This document shows, in pieces, positions 1 through 13,652 of a stretch of 64,000 nucleotides of DNA. Made by a program: the position numbers and the translations under genes. Source of the stretch: Laetiporus sulphureus 93-53 (taxonomy: Eukaryota; Basidiomycota; Agaricomycetes; Polyporales; Laetiporaceae); contig NW_024468528.1 in NCBI RefSeq assembly GCF_001632365.1, positions 124,001-188,000 of the forward strand, in the 5' to 3' direction. Position 1 is the stretch's first letter, and the number at the start of each line of letters is the position of its first letter. The notes below the pieces were generated by a model. The model was not told where the DNA came from and searched no databases. It saw only the letters and a program-made list of their open reading frames with translations.

Positions 1-670
<670 letters not shown>

Positions 671-1098
671 GATGGACGCAGACTGGCCAGAGACAGCTTG
701 GACGAGCGCGAGAGAGGGCGAAGGATATGTACTCGAGTGAACACGGGCTCAATTTGTTCTAAACCTGTCCCCGTTAGCTCCGGGCGCCTCCATTTGACTC
801 ACAGCCACTTGCAAAATTGTCGCATTCACTGCCAACGCGGCCTTCCGTCGTATTCACATAATAGAAGACCAGGGTGCCATGTCATTTCGCTACAGGCTAT
901 CGAGTGCAGATGAGGAGGCAAGAAGGCGGAATGTATAGTCCGGAGAACGCCGATAGATAACATTTCTGAAGTGGCAAAATGTAACTATTATTTAATCATC
1001 TTGTATTAAGCTTAGCACATTGAACTCATCAATCATAATTATAGCCTAAGTATTCCACCGCATTCTGCCTCTCGTTCAGAACCACTACCACCTCGACG
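671..1098. other. Divergent intergenic region ARG5,6 / RING-H2 gene
   Basis: About 430 bp between two divergently oriented start codons, so it presumably holds both promoters. An AT-rich patch lies at 960-1050. I see no further gene or clear TATA box. Confidence 0.5.
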
Positions 1099-4000
1099 AT
1101 GGCTGGTAACCCTCCCCGACTGGAGCTAGACCTATCATCAAATAGTACCTCGTTTAAACGCTCTTTTGACCAGCTGAACATTGACATAGACAGCAGTATC
1201 GGCGAGGATAGCATCGGAGGAAGCAACAATGCCAGTGGGAGCGCTGATAGCGGTGGTAGTGAACGGAACAAACGAGCTCGAAGCGAGAGCGGCTCATCAT
1301 ATGTCGATAGTCCTTCCTTCCTCTCTGATTCTGCTGGACCCTCCTCCGCCCGTAGCCTTGCGAGCACTTCTTCCAACAGCTTGACCGTGCCTACTGACGC
1401 ATTTACAGCAGTAGCCTCTTCCAGTCAATTGAGCCCGCTTCGCGAAGACAGCCCGCCTCTTGGTCTCGCGCTTCAGAATGTCGGCATCCTACCTGTGACC
1501 ATGGAGGGTGTAGTCTCAGAGACGCCTCCACCGCCTTCGGGTTCCGCGCACACCACAGCCTCGCTCATGTCATCTTCAGCCACTCAGGAGAATGACCAGT
1601 TCAGCAGACTGTCGCTGGAGCGGTTCAATGAGTTTGAGCGCAACATTTCTGCCTTGCGACATTCCGATGATCCCGTGCCAGGTCCTAGTCTACCGTTGCC
1701 AGCGCGCCCTCCATTCGTGACCGATGCCACAGCTGATTCACCTGCAATTCCTGATCAGCCGCGATCCACCATAGAAGGCCACCTTGACAATCTAGCTGAT
1801 TTTGCTGAATATCCCGAATCGTCCTACTCGTTCACACACATTGTTCATTCTGGTCACCGAGATATCGCATCCCCTCCCGTACTACCTGACATTCTTCCAC
1901 CTTCCCCCTTCCGTGATCTGGACGACCTCTCTTGGTTCAACGACGGCCCGAATAGCAATTCTGGTCGCGAGAGTGCTGACCACGGCGCAGGCAGTCTTTC
2001 TGTACAACCGTCTATGTCGTCTACAATGGTCCAAGAGCCGCCCGTTTCGTCCGCTTCCTCCCATTCCTCTGTCCCGAATCTGCTGGGACATGTCAGGGCA
2101 CTGGGCCGAGTTCGAATGGCTCTCGCACCAGTCCCCGCGCCTCCCGGTACAGAGGATCTCTTGACTGCGAATCTCGATAGCCCAGCTCTTCGGGAAGAAA
2201 CACAACGTACGCTTTCATATCTCCGCCGCTATCCACGAACATCAGTAAACCATCATGAGCAGATACATATAACAGGTCCAGGCCTCCACAAATCCCCGCG
2301 TCTGCCAGATCTGAGCTTTTCCTACCACCGTCGGACACCCTTGGTATGTCAAGCATTCACTCGTTTTCCCTTCTCAACCCTATTCCTCCTCTTCAGATTC
2401 TACCGATGCGTACGGCCGTGATCGTATCAGTCCAGAGGAGGCACTCTCAAGGCTGGAAGAGATTGAGAGATCCCTTGAACGCTATCTTAGCGCTGGCCTG
2501 CCTGGCGTCGAGCCAGCACAAGGAGGTAAGAGCACATTACTGTCAAGTGTTCCATTCCAACCTGGTGATTGGCTAGCTTCACACCGCTTACTTGGCATGC
2601 AAAGACGCCTTTCTAGTTACTCAGGGCTTCTTGGGACAAATTCTCGTATACCACCACCGACAGGACCTCGAGGGCCACACGTCGTGAATGAGCAGAACGG
2701 TCCCTGCGAGACCCGCGAAATTGCTCTCATCCGACGGTTCATCATTGAACTCCGAGTGATAGCAAGACAGATGGCCAGGCTACGTGCCACAGAGAATGCC
2801 ATCCGGAATGGTAGGATGCATTGAAATCACAAACATCTTGTCACTGAATGCTTAGCTTCCCCAGTACTCGAAAGCAGTGCAAATGCATCTGCGACCGCGG
2901 ACAATGCGGCCCGTCAGCCAGTTACAAACGCGAATCGATCACAGCGTCCGGATCCCCCATCGACATCGTGGCGTCCGACCTCATGGCGTCCTCAAACATC
3001 CTCTGCAGCTGATTTGGGCGCTCGCGATTTGGCGAGGTATCGCTACAACACGGGCCCCGGCCCGTCTACCTCGTTGGTGTCCGAGAGTGCTGCTGAACGT
3101 CGCCGCATGCTCGCCCAGGAGGCGATCTCACGTGGTCTGGACGTAGAGAGATCCAATATTAGAGAGATCTTCGACAGACTAGTGTCCCCCACCATCCCAG
3201 AACACCCTATACCAAGCATGGGAGGCTATTCAGCGTCATTCGCAACACGGTCGGAGCAGGCCAGGGGAATGTCGGACACCAACGATGCATCACGCAGGGG
3301 CAGCCAGAGGGGCACTGATGAACGTCGGGACAGAGATCAGCTTGCCGACTGGTATTGGAACACGCCCCATCTGCCGAGTGCTGACCGTCAGCGTGAAGAA
3401 TCCCGACCCGGTCGAGGAGTTCCTAGTGCTTGGCGGGAAATAACTCATACAGACTTCTTTGATGATGACTTCATGCTGGGTCAGGCTGACCGTCGCGAAG
3501 ACGTCGGCCCGTCGCATGTTGTCCCCAGCACTAACAATACAGGACCTTCGAATACTACCGAAGACGGCTTTATCTGGGATGTAATCAGCGAATACAGTCC
3601 AAATACGGCGGCTGCCTCCGGCGCGAGATCAGCAGAGGCCTCTTTCCGAACCACGTCCCGCCCCTCTTCAGTTACATCCGACGCAGATTATGGATATGTT
3701 CACCGTGCTGCTGCGTCCCGCGACCAGCCTCGCGCAACAGCTGCCGACACAACATCTGTGTCGCGCTTCGAAGACTGGGACGGCTCCATGGCATCGTATG
3801 TCATGCGTCGCTCGCGCAGTACCTTGGAAGCGACATCTCGACGCAGACAGGACACTCTGGCTAGACTGCGCAGCATGCGAGAGGAGCTGGGTGAGCAGAA
3901 CGCACCTGCGGTGTCTTTTACAGGCAATGCACGCTCTGAAGAGGACGGAAACGGCTATGACTTCCAAGATGTCTCCGCGACCATTCGGAATGAACGAGCC

Positions 4001-5944
4001 GAGCGGCGGTCGTCCTTCAGTGTTAACGTATTCGGTTCGTCTCCTCAGCAGACGCCGCAGCAGCCGTCAGCGTCACGCTCCACGCATAGCGTCACGGTGC
4101 AGGCGGGTGGCGCGCCAGAAGAGCGTGCGTCGCCTTCCAATGCGCGAAGATACGTTGTAGCGAATATCGATGCGTATCATGATGGGCCATTCAGGGCAGC
4201 ACTGGAGAGATCGAACCAGTCCGTGCGTAGACGTCCAGGCTTTGAAGGAGACTCGAGCGCTCGTGGTCAGGACTACGGCTCGCGTCCGCCATCGCTGCCT
4301 CCTCTGCGTTTCCAGCGGAATTCTATTGCTACCGCTTCGAGCGTTGACTCTCGTCCTCTGGTAAGTCCTATTATACTCTCACGATTGTATTAGAGACCGA
4401 TAGTTGTTCTTTAGCCTGCATTTGGGACACTTGACCTACCTTCATCCTATCCAGGTCCTCCAACAACTGCACACGAGCATCGTCCAGATCCCGGCTCACG
4501 CCATGCTCGTAATGACCCATGGCATGCGCTTGTCGCTCGCAGCATCGCAGAGTCTGCCGAACCATCACGTCCAACGAACACGACAGGAGGCTCTTCTCGG
4601 GCCGCGGCTCGGCGCCTTTCCGACGAAGGTACAGGCCCGTGGTCCTCTGTTCCTGCATCAACCCTCGAGCCGGGTGTGCGTGCGCGTGGCCGGGGACCAG
4701 AAAGGCGTGCGCTTCTCGCAGAACATCTGGATCGCGCCGTTCAGGCTGCAGCCGAGAGCCCCAACAGAACCCTGCATTCTTCGCCACAGCGCAATGAAGA
4801 ATCAAACAACAGATCACGATCGGAACGTACCACACATGATTATTGGAGTGACATAACCGACGACAGCTCCTCGACGCGTCCGTGGCGAGATGCTCCTGTC
4901 GGTCCGTCGACCGCGCAGTCTCGCTGGAGTAGGCCCGCCAGCAGACCGGTCGTTCCAACCTTACCATACCGCGCGCATATACCCGCTCAACAAAGCAGGA
5001 CTGGTGGGGTTTCTGGTCCTCCGTATGGCAGTTTGGGCCTCTTCCCCCCTTCTCGGCCTCGTAGTCCAGCTGGTATTCGGACCCGTGAGATCTTTCGGAG
5101 AATGCAGGCTGCCACGCCACATGCTGCCCGGGTTGGCAGACCAGGCGAGCCCGACGCGCCTTGGGTTTCTTCTGAGTTCCCGCAGCTGTTGAATCGGTTT
5201 GGAACGTTGCGGAGCACTCGTTCGGGTGATTATGTGGTAAGTTTGAACCTGTATCATCTACGTCAATGTTTCTGATGCATCATTGGGCTGTGTTCGTCGT
5301 TGCAACAGAGAGACGGGGACTTGGATACCTCCTATGAAGGTCTGCTCCGTCTGTCGACCATAGTTGGCGAGGCGAGACCGCGGGGCACATCTGCTCAAAT
5401 CGTCTCTTCGCTGCCGAGCGGCGTATACAGGGATTGGGCTATACCTGGTGAAAGTGAAGAGCGTTGCCCTATATGTTTGGATGACGTTAGTGTGATGTTC
5501 TGTGCATTGTGCAACGCATCGTCTGACCGTACTACAGTATCAACAAGAAGACCCAGTGCTCAAGGTCACCGATTGCTCACATTGGTTCCATAAGGCATGT
5601 CTCGAGGTGAGAGAGTGTGCGCAGATATCATCAGACCGTATGTGTTACTGAACGTTCCATAGCAATGGCTCAAAGGTGCTCGTACTTGCCCTGTATGCCG
5701 TGGGACCGTACGTTGCGGTCATCACCATTCAGAGCGCCAGGCAGGTCCAAGCCAAAGCCAAAATCAAGGTCAACAACAACAGGGATCATCTGCCATCGGA
5801 TCCAGCGGAACTATGAGCGGGGCATTCTCTCATCATTTGGCGGGCTTTCAGGATGACGAGAATGAGGTGTTGATTGATTGGGATGACCTCGATCCGACTG
5901 AATACGGCAACGGCGGTGCTCGTCCACCTTGGCGCTCCAGTTGA
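1099..5944 (+). CDS. Large intrinsically disordered RING-H2 E3 ubiquitin ligase
   Basis: Predicted protein of about 1468 residues: almost entirely Ser/Pro/Arg-rich and low in complexity, ending in a RING-H2 finger at about residues 1346-1387 and an 80-residue tail rich in Gln, Gly and Ser. The finger is assembled from three exons: CPIC, then DCSHWFHKAC, then CPVC, giving a C3H2C3 zinc ligand set and predicting direct E2-dependent ubiquitin ligase activity. Exons: 1099..2206, 2316..2525, 2577..2810, 2856..4360, 4415..5236, 5309..5485, 5538..5606, 5663..5944; lengths and phases agree. The intron between exons 1 and 2 (2207..2315) is the weakest call: a frame change is required between about 2200 and 2400 but other splice pairs are possible. 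The substrate is unknown; the long disordered region probably carries short binding motifs. The start at 1099 has no in-frame upstream rival. Confidence 0.85.
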
Positions 5945-6293
5945 GAGCTTGGGTAGCCGGACGTCGGGTCGATACGTGTACGCGAGTATATACTGTAGGT
6001 GTTTAACCTATGCCGCATGTATTGTACGGTGTATGAAGTAATAGAGATTGGGCGTGTGTGACGATATACAACGGTGATCAGGAGGCTCGGTAAGGTCAGC
6101 ATTGCTCGTGGCTCATCCAGGACTGCAAGTCTGTGGCATGATGGGCGATGCAATGAATTCCATAAAGGATGAATGGATAATAGGCACGGGAAGAGTACGT
6201 ATGCTGGGTAGTCTGATCAGGGCTGAGCAAAGCAAAGCGAGGGACAGGTTGACACTTACGCAAACGCAGTAGAGCGCAGGCTCGAAAGGATCG
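5945..6293. other. Convergent intergenic region
   Basis: 3' flanks of the RING-H2 gene (+) and elongin C (-). No gene recognised. Confidence 0.5.
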
Positions 6294-6891
6294 TTAGGCT
6301 GTGTGGGCCGGTCAGTCTAGCCAAGAGTCATTTGGCGACAAACTCACTTTCGTAGTAATCTGCCGCTACTAGCCTGGAAGATATGAAGGCAAATTAGTCA
6401 TTGACAAGGCCTGACAGTCTTGAGAAACTCACAGCTCAAGAGCAATCTCAGGCGTGATGCGCTCGGTGAAGTCGGGGATATCTCGCTGAGGAGCGTTCTC
6501 ATATAGAGCTTTGTAGCTCAGGTATTCACACAGTTTCTCTAGCACGACGCCCCTACGTAGAACAAATTAGCGACGTGGCAGTCTTCCTTCTCGAAAAGCA
6601 GCATGCACCTTTCATTGATCGCGCAGGTATTTGTCACTGCCTCGCTGAAGTTGCCTGCCCCTCAGTCAGTCTTAGTCGGATGATTGCGAATTCGAATTGC
6701 TCACTCTCTTCACTCAACATGTTCTTCAGTGTGCCACTGCCCATGGCCACTTTCTTTCGGATAAGAAAGCTGTACCCGTCGTTGCTAACAAGTTTGACCC
6801 ACTCCGAGTCGTTTTGTGTGGACTGTGCCTCCTTCTAAGTATTGTCACCTCACAGTCCAAAACATGTAGCAGGATGGCCACATACAGACAT
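6294..6891 (-). CDS. ELC1: Elongin C (transcription elongation factor B subunit / SKP1-like BTB-fold protein)
   Basis: A 110-residue SKP1/BTB-fold protein that pairs with elongin A or SOCS/VHL-type adaptors in cullin ligases. Six coding exons: 6886..6891, 6705..6834, 6609..6654, 6433..6552, 6348..6373, 6294..6298 (read right to left), 333 nt in all. Family landmarks in order: WVKLVSNDGYSFLI, MGSGTLKNML, NTCAINERGVVLEKLCEYL, ITPEIALELLVAADYYE. Length matches other fungal elongin C proteins. The first coding exon supplies only Met-Ser (6 nt) and the last only the final base pair of a Thr codon plus the stop (5 nt). Phases join perfectly, but the two terminal micro-exons rest on splice signals alone. 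Confidence 0.9.
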
Positions 6892-8004
6892 GATTGCTGT
6901 TACCTCCGGTACAGAAGACGTCTTAACTCAATGGTGGCGGCAAACGTGAACTGCAGCTTGATGCGCCACTGGCATAAAGACGCGTTGTTGGTTAGACGCG
7001 TCTCGCGTGCACGTGTAAGCTTGGGCCTCAGACTCACAGCGGACTCAGGACGCTGGGTCACAACGTACTGTGCCAGCTGCACCGCGATTCGTCGGCGCAT
7101 TTATGATCTTGTGCAATATATGGACAGTCTCGTACTGAAGATACATATGAAGACGAGGTGCTACATCAGTCACACATGAATACGTCGGGTCCAGTGGTAA
7201 ACGTTCTATTGAGTCTCGAGTATTAGTATGGGCATCCTATGGGCATCCATCCGGCGGCCCGGGCGCGAAAACGCACAAACGAACTAACGTTCAAGTCAAT
7301 CAGTCTTATCGACAGCCATCCCTCATAATACGATAGATACACTCAATGGAGTGACAGGTCCACCCTCTCTACAGAAGGGGAAGGAGAAGGGAATGGGTGA
7401 GTTCGTGCATGGCATACTCATTGAGTCATTCCTCATTTTGCGTGAGAATCCATTTTGCGCGGACAGCATGGTATTGTAGACATGCGTTTCGACATCACTC
7501 TGTTTTTCGCCGAGCAGATACGATGGTGCACCGGATGCCGGTTCGTCTGCAGCTGGCATACTTTGTTTGTTCTTTGATTTCCAATGCATCCGCGTTTTGC
7601 AGAATTAGACGACGGCGTTTCCACCAGCCTTCTAGCGAAGCTGCGGACCTCGATCCCAAATATATTCATCGTCGACTTCAACCTTCTCCTTTCTCCGTGA
7701 AGCATCCTCCACATTGGCCGTTAGATTGGCGCCTTCCTCCTCCAAACTACTGTTAAACCAGGGTCTTGAAGAAGCCTATCAAACGAAAGAATATAATTCT
7801 CCTTTTGTCCCGAGAAAAGAATCGCTTACAGGGATGTCATGACATCTCTCACTTTCTCTACCACGTCATCCACATCAAGCAACATCTTCACACGCCCCAG
7901 CAGCAATAGTCTCCGCACTTCGTAAAAAGTCGAAAGCATCGAAGGCACCCGTCGCAGAAGAGCCAATGGAATGCATGATGTCCTGACAAGGCAAGGTTCA
8001 TCGA
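6892..8004. other. Intergenic, no gene recognised
   Basis: Upstream of elongin C and left of the repeat arm. Several short open frames (e.g. 7433-7714 minus, 119 codons at 7397 plus) overlap each other and resemble nothing I know. Confidence 0.4.
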
Positions 8005-9565
8005 TGACTAGCCTTATGGGCGTCTGTGACGGCTGCTGGGCGCCTGTGAAGGTTGGCCGGATGCTCTTACGCTGGGAGGAACACCTTCGAAGCTGATCTC
8101 CGCTGCGTAGAAATCATAGACCGCGGAAGAGTTGAACTAGGACATGAAGCGCAATCAAGGGAGGGGAGTGGCTCAGTCAACAATCAGTCGCCGCATCTGC
8201 TTTGTCTCCACCGGATTCGTGTTGTCGATGCTATGCGCTGCAGCAGAGTGATGGTAGCAGGTGAGAGGATACTCGATTGAGACATGAAAGGCTACTCACG
8301 TTTATAGTACGTCTTCGCAGTCCACAGCGAAGTGGAATGTCGTGATTCTAGGATGCTGCTGGACCCGACCAGCCTGCAGCGCGTCCTTGAACACACATCG
8401 CCCAGTGATTCCATGGCTTTCTGTGCTGTTTAGCGGTCGACAAAGGAAGAAGCAACCGGGCGAGGGCCAGGAGACGCGATGCCGCCACAAGGGAGATGGC
8501 GAGAAAGAGATCCTAAGTAAGCATGCCGCCCGATTAGTCTGTCTCTCATGCAATTTGTCATGGTATTGAGTCCTTCTGAGGGGAGCGAAAGATTTTCGGG
8601 CGTGGGATGGCGAGCTGAGGCGGTGGACAGGGCACACTGAGCAGAAGGGCATCGAGCGGCGACAAGCCTCCCATCAAATTCTGGGGTATCACGCGGACAA
8701 AGGCATCGGGTTCGGAAGCATTTTGGAGTCAACATGCGTTGCCACTTGCACTGTGCAACGTGTTGCGACTTCGGACATCAATAGCCACACCGAGCGACAC
8801 CTCGCGTAGCATTACCGGTCCCTTCTCCCGGATGAGGGCATTCAAAGATATTCCTCTACTGCTGCAGTATGCATACTGAAGTAAAGGAGGTCATAGCTGC
8901 AGCGTTTCTTGAGTAACTCGATGGAGATAGGACAAGGGCGGCGGTCCAAGCCCCAGGCGCCTATCAATGGGCCTATCAATACGTTCTATGTTCCGAACGA
9001 TCTTGAACGGTCCTTTGCGGCCAACAATCATATGCGATGTTTCGCGCAAATTCTCACACGTTGTCCTGTGGCCATGTCAGAAGTCAGCAATGTCTGGGCA
9101 CGCTGACGTGCGTAATAGGATCCCCGCGACGCGAGCGGCACCTCGCACAGCATTACCGGTCCCTTCTCCCGTATGAGGGTCTTCACAGGTATAACTCTAC
9201 TTCTGGAGGCACGTACGCTGAAGTAAATCAGGTCCTAGCTGTAGCATCTCTCGAGTAGCTCAGTGGACGTAGGGCAAGTACGGCGGTCCAAGCCCCAGGC
9301 GCCTACCAATGGGCCCATCGATACGTTATATGCTCCGAGACATTTTGAGTGGCCCTTTACGTTTTAGAAGCATATGCAATGCTTCTTGCGCAACTTCTCA
9401 CAGGTTGTCCTGTGGCCATGACAGAAGTCATCAATTTTCTGGGCACGCTAGCGCGCGTCACAGGATCCCCGCGACGCTACGCGACCCACCGCTCCGCCTC
9501 GGCGTTGCTCGGAAATTAAAGACTGTCGTGCGGGTGTGTGGCCCCAATGGAAACTCCGCGACGTA
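8005..9565 (+). repeat. Upstream repeat array, copy 1 (modules M1-M2-M3)
   Basis: Non-coding array preceding Z1. M1 (about 8005-8915) is followed by two related ~340-bp modules starting near 8917 and 9259. Each module begins CTCGATGGAGATAGG or CTCAGTGGACGTAGG and continues GCGGTCCAAGCCCCAGGCGC; the ends of M1 and M2 share CATTACCGGTCCCTTCTCCC. Copies 2 and 3 are at 21636-23250 (minus) and 61198-62692 (plus). Confidence 0.85.
9553..9564 (+). promoter_or_regulatory. Family promoter 12-mer upstream of Z1
   Basis: ACTCCGCGACGT, also found exactly upstream of Z5 and Z6 and with one change upstream of Z2. It ends 72 bp before the TATA box. Role inferred from recurrence only. Confidence 0.45.
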
Positions 9566-9635
9566 CTGATCTGGATGTTCTGTAAAGGCTTCTATGGGGG
9601 CTTTGACGTTCCCAATATGGTTTGTGTCCTCTCAA

Positions 9636-9641
9636 TATAAA
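9636..9641 (+). promoter_or_regulatory. TATA box of Z1
   Basis: TATAAA about 113 bp before the chosen Z1 start codon; conserved at the same place in Z2. Predicts transcription starting near 9660-9670. Confidence 0.6.
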
Positions 9642-9748
9642 GTCTCTCCTCTGTTCCCTTGCTCTGCATTGTCGCCGCTCCCCCACTGCCTCTTGTTCAG
9701 TTTCTCCTGCCAATTCCGACATCTCCAGTCAAGTTATCGATGTTCACC

Positions 9749-12091
9749 ATGGATGGTACTGGCGCTAGTTCTTCTACGAGTGCGAACGACTTCAACTTCC
9801 TCGATTGGGTCGGTGACTATGCGGAGTTGCGAGGTCATCAATCGGAGACTAGGTGCGCATCTCACATCAGTCTCGGATCTACAGCGTCCTAACCTCTGTT
9901 CTAGTGCTGCTGTCGTCGAACCGATTTTAGACCATGCGAAGTACGTTCACGCATTATTGATATTTTCGTCATAACTGACGCTTGAGACTGGCCAGTATAA
10001 CAACATGGGAGGGGAGATATGGTCAGCCTGGACTGTATGTCATTTAATTTCTGTGTGCATAACGGCGTCGCTCTATGTACGATGGTTCTCATCATCTTCT
10101 CTGTTCTGCAGGAGTACCAGGGCGGTGATTGGTGGCACAAATATCAGTGGCAATGGATTCGAAGTTGGCGCCGGCTTTCCCGGTCCTTCCTCATCGTGCG
10201 CAGAGTTATCCTTTGCATCCTCTCTCCTCTACAACTCATCCTATCTGCATTAAGGGTCTCGGGCGCCGATGATAGCAACCTCTTTGCCCGGTCATATAAT
10301 ACTGGTATCGATATGTTCATGGCGCAGTACGTGTACTATGCTATATTTCTGGCGCGATTCTGATGATGAATTGTATTTGTTCTCAGAGCGCAGCGCTATC
10401 GGCACAGTCAAAATCCGCAATTCCCAGCAGTTTCAGGGTACACAAATATGGTTCAACCCCGTCCTCTTGCCTATCCACCGGGTGAACAGACCGCTCCATT
10501 TGGAGCTGCTAATTGGCGCTTCGGACAGCCCAATTTCGAGATGAGCATGAACAACAGCACTACGGATGAGACTGTCGGACGTCCCTCAAAACGGCTTCGA
10601 CACGCTATCACTGAGCCCAGAGGTCCTTCTACGAAATCCTATACATCCGGTCCTTCTGCTCTGTCCCGGCCTGAATATAGCCCGCCCGTTTTTCCCAACG
10701 ACCTCGACTTCAGTAATCTTGATCCGGACCTGCTAGCTGAGTTTCCTATAACCATGAATGCCCAATTTATGTCTTCGCAGGCACATGACTCATCTGCACC
10801 TTCATCATCCGACGAGGTGAATGCTTTCATGGTACCACTGGCCGACCCTGTCGCAGGGCCCTCTAGGTCTCACACGACTTGGAACTTCCCATCGTACGAA
10901 ATTATACCAGCGGCGAGCCAATCGCCAATCGCTGCAGTCTTGCCTCCGGACCCCTTCTCCTTCCCAGCAGCTGCATACACAGCTGCTGTGGCAGGCGCGT
11001 CTCAGCCTTCGAATGCTTCTCCGGATCCAGAGATTCCTCCGCACGGCGGATACCCTAACTCCAACCCCATACCCTCACCACAGCAGACATTTGCATCTCA
11101 TCCGGTTATGAGTGATGGGGCGAACAATGTAAGACATCAAGCCCCGCCACAGCACAGCAATGGTGAAGCGAATCCCGAGGGTGCAGGCGACAACGACGCA
11201 TATGTCTGCAAGTGGGTGATCAAGGGCGAACCTTGCGGTTACGAGTCTAAGAACTCGAAGAGCTTCAGCTCGCATTGCTGGAGTCACGTCGATCGTAAAG
11301 CTCACCAAGTTTCTTGTTGCTGGCAGCGTTGCCGTTCCAAGAGACCCATGAAAGTCGCCGGCTTTTACAGGCATATTCGAATCCACTACGAGCCGCGTGT
11401 TCAATGCGAATGGTGCCAGGGCTATTTCTCAAGAGTTGACTCCCGCACACGACACAGAAGAACTTGCAGCAGTCGTCCCACTTTGGCAGAACCCTCGCAA
11501 GGAGGGACTCTTGAGGAGCCGCAAAATGAAACGTTGCCGCCGCAACCTGAAAGTCTGGCAGATCTGTTGGGGTCAGACAGACAAGATGCGTCCGAGTTTG
11601 GCTCAGAGGCTCGCATTCCGACTGAGCCCCCGGAATCCGAGTTTTCGCAAGCTCTTGACGGTCCTTCCCAATCTCGGGCGACATCAGAGGACAGTGCTAG
11701 TGCGCGTGAGACCCATGAGGCTCGTGCCTCCAATGAAGGAACGCTAACGGCCCAAAGGCTTCGGGCGGTAACGCAAGAACCGGCGCCGGAAGAAATGAGG
11801 CCTATGCGACGTCGTAAAGCTGCTCCTCGGGTGCGGCGTGCTGAACAGAAGGGGAAGACCAAGGTTCAACGTGAGGCGGAAACGACCCATCTACAAAATG
11901 GAATGACTCTGAGACCTCGTCAAGCTGCTCGGGCTCCAACGTCAGGTCGTGGAGAAGGGTCATCTGGAAGCAATGAGGCTTCGACCACGGACGAATTTGC
12001 TCAAGACTCTGGATCGCATGAGGACACTCGCCGCGCATTGGACGACAAAGGTGATCAATATGTCCGTTCGTTCAAGAGGAAGAGGCATTAG
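9749..12091 (+). CDS. Zinc-finger protein Z1, tandem CWCH2-type, lineage-specific family
   Basis: Predicted 679-residue nuclear zinc-finger protein. Exons: 9749..9852, 9905..9940, 9996..10034, 10112..10195, 10255..10326, 10387..12091; every intron is phase 2. Residues 1-385 are Ser/Pro/Asp-rich, with a basic patch RPSKRLRH. Fingers at about 386-475: finger 1 opens CKW and has a long Cys-Cys spacing, finger 2 is CCWQRC...RHIRIH, finger 3 is CEWCQGYFSR...RHRRTC (C2HC). The C-terminal third is Glu/Arg-rich with basic stretches, ending KRKRH. The Trp after the first Cys of fingers 1 and 2 recalls the GLI/ZIC/Zap1 tandem CWCH2 motif. Start chosen at 9749 for its ACCATGG context; an in-frame ATG lies at 9740 and another at 9659. 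DNA or RNA binding is inferred; no function is known. Closest relative here is Z2. Confidence 0.8.
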
Positions 12092-12427
12092 ACGTCGAGT
12101 CATCTTCTCACTTTGGTTTCTTTTCTCTGTTTTCCCATTGGTTTACTTGTACAAGTATCATTGCTCGTTTACGGTGTCCTGTGCATAGCAAAAGTGTCCC
12201 TCGCATGATTGTGTATCGATTACGGTTTCTTCTCTAGTCATGACTTCTCTATAGACGACGGTGTATTAATGTCCATGTATATAACGTGCCATGTCTATAA
12301 AGGTTGGATAATTTGACTGAAACGACGCGAGTAAGCAGTGTGGACATTGGAGACTGGAGCGACCGCCGTGTACCTGAGAGCGGATGATGTCGATAAACAT
12401 TACGATAGAGCGACCTGAGGAGCTGAT

Positions 12428-13652
12428 ATTGATACTGTTGTTCTTGCACGGGCCACGAGATGCTGAAATGCCGGCCTTGCGCTGTCTATATTTCATTCAA
12501 ATAAAGCGTATACTAGTAGCGAACGTCCTCCGATGACCGTACAAGAGATTAATGCCCACGGACTACAGTTCTTGGATCTTTACATTATTGGCTCCGGGCA
12601 CGTCTTGTCCGCGCTATGCATGAACAGCATTCAGCGCTCATCATTCCTCCACGCAAGACTTACATAAAAATGACCACATCATGCATGGGTCCTTCAAGGT
12701 GATCGGCGCCTCACAAACTTTCGGCACCGCACTCAACCCACCGAGAGGGCGCCCTAGTCGACCCAATCATACATCTGTTCATTTGCTATTGTGAAAACAT
12801 AAGTGGTACGATCAAACTACGCGGCAATCGTCTTGAACGAGTTTACTATGTTCCGCAGATTGTGATGGTGTCACAGGAGAGATGCACTGAGGCCTTTGCT
12901 TCCAGGTGAAGAGAAGGGCCTTAGCATGTTCGAAGTGCGGCACTGACCCTGAATTTGAGGCCCAAAACTTGCTACATGCGTGACGATTCATAGGTCACCC
13001 TCCTCGATTCAACTAGAAAGATGAGCAGGGATCCTCGAGATATGATAAACTTGAAGCGATCGACCATCAGCCGGAAAGAGTTATGCCACTGCGTAGTTTG
13101 TTCGTTACGATAATTAAAGCAATCATCGGGGATCAACACGTCAAAGCCTTGAACATGGTTGAAAACGTCCGACGGCCCTCCGCGTCAATCAATCAAAGAA
13201 GTTGCGAGGGTCCCTGGGAGCGCGCATGGGAACGCCCGATGGAATCGGCAGCTATATGCATGCATGGAGCACGTAAGGAGATTATATATAGAGAAAGACA
13301 AAACCATGCAATCAAACGTGCGTCGATGACGGCGCCGTTAAGTGGGACGTCCCAGCGGGATACTGAAAGCTGCAGTGAAGATGCCAGGGCCGGGAAGCAG
13401 ACCACTTTCCCTTCAAAGACCGCAATCGCACATGATCGCATCAAGGTCTAACTATAACTATAACTATAACCCATAGAAGACACACCGTGTGGTATCCTGA
13501 TGTACAACAAATCTCCGACAAACGAGGGGCCAAAAGGGAAGGTACAAACGGAAGACAGAACAAGGATGTAGTATCTCTGCCCTGCTTAACGACGTCGATC
13601 TCGAGCTAGTGTAGGCGTGAAATGTTCGTAGGACGGAAAAGGTGTAAGGCGC
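12428..13652. other. Intergenic between duplication arm and BEM46
   Basis: No gene recognised; a 122-codon open frame at 13083 resembles nothing known. A short hexamer tandem, CTATAA repeated about three times, lies near 13449-13472. Confidence 0.4.

Larger units (their letters stand above)
8005..12427 (+). repeat. Left arm of ~4.4 kb inverted segmental duplication (contains Z1)
   Basis: The whole segment reappears inverted at 18761-23250. Matching landmarks from outside in: a start near 8005 (GGGCGTCTGTGACGGC-like), the repeat array, TATA box, five short exons of identical length, the zinc-finger exon, and a 3' flank ending around the GAGCGACCTGAG.AGCT motif at about 12400-12427. Outside these limits similarity stops. 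Boundaries are by eye and good to some tens of bases. Confidence 0.85.

Noticed and set aside
8005..9565. Repeat array as a retrotransposon LTR
   Set aside because: No TG...CA ends, primer-binding site or target duplication seen, and no coding transposon adjacent.
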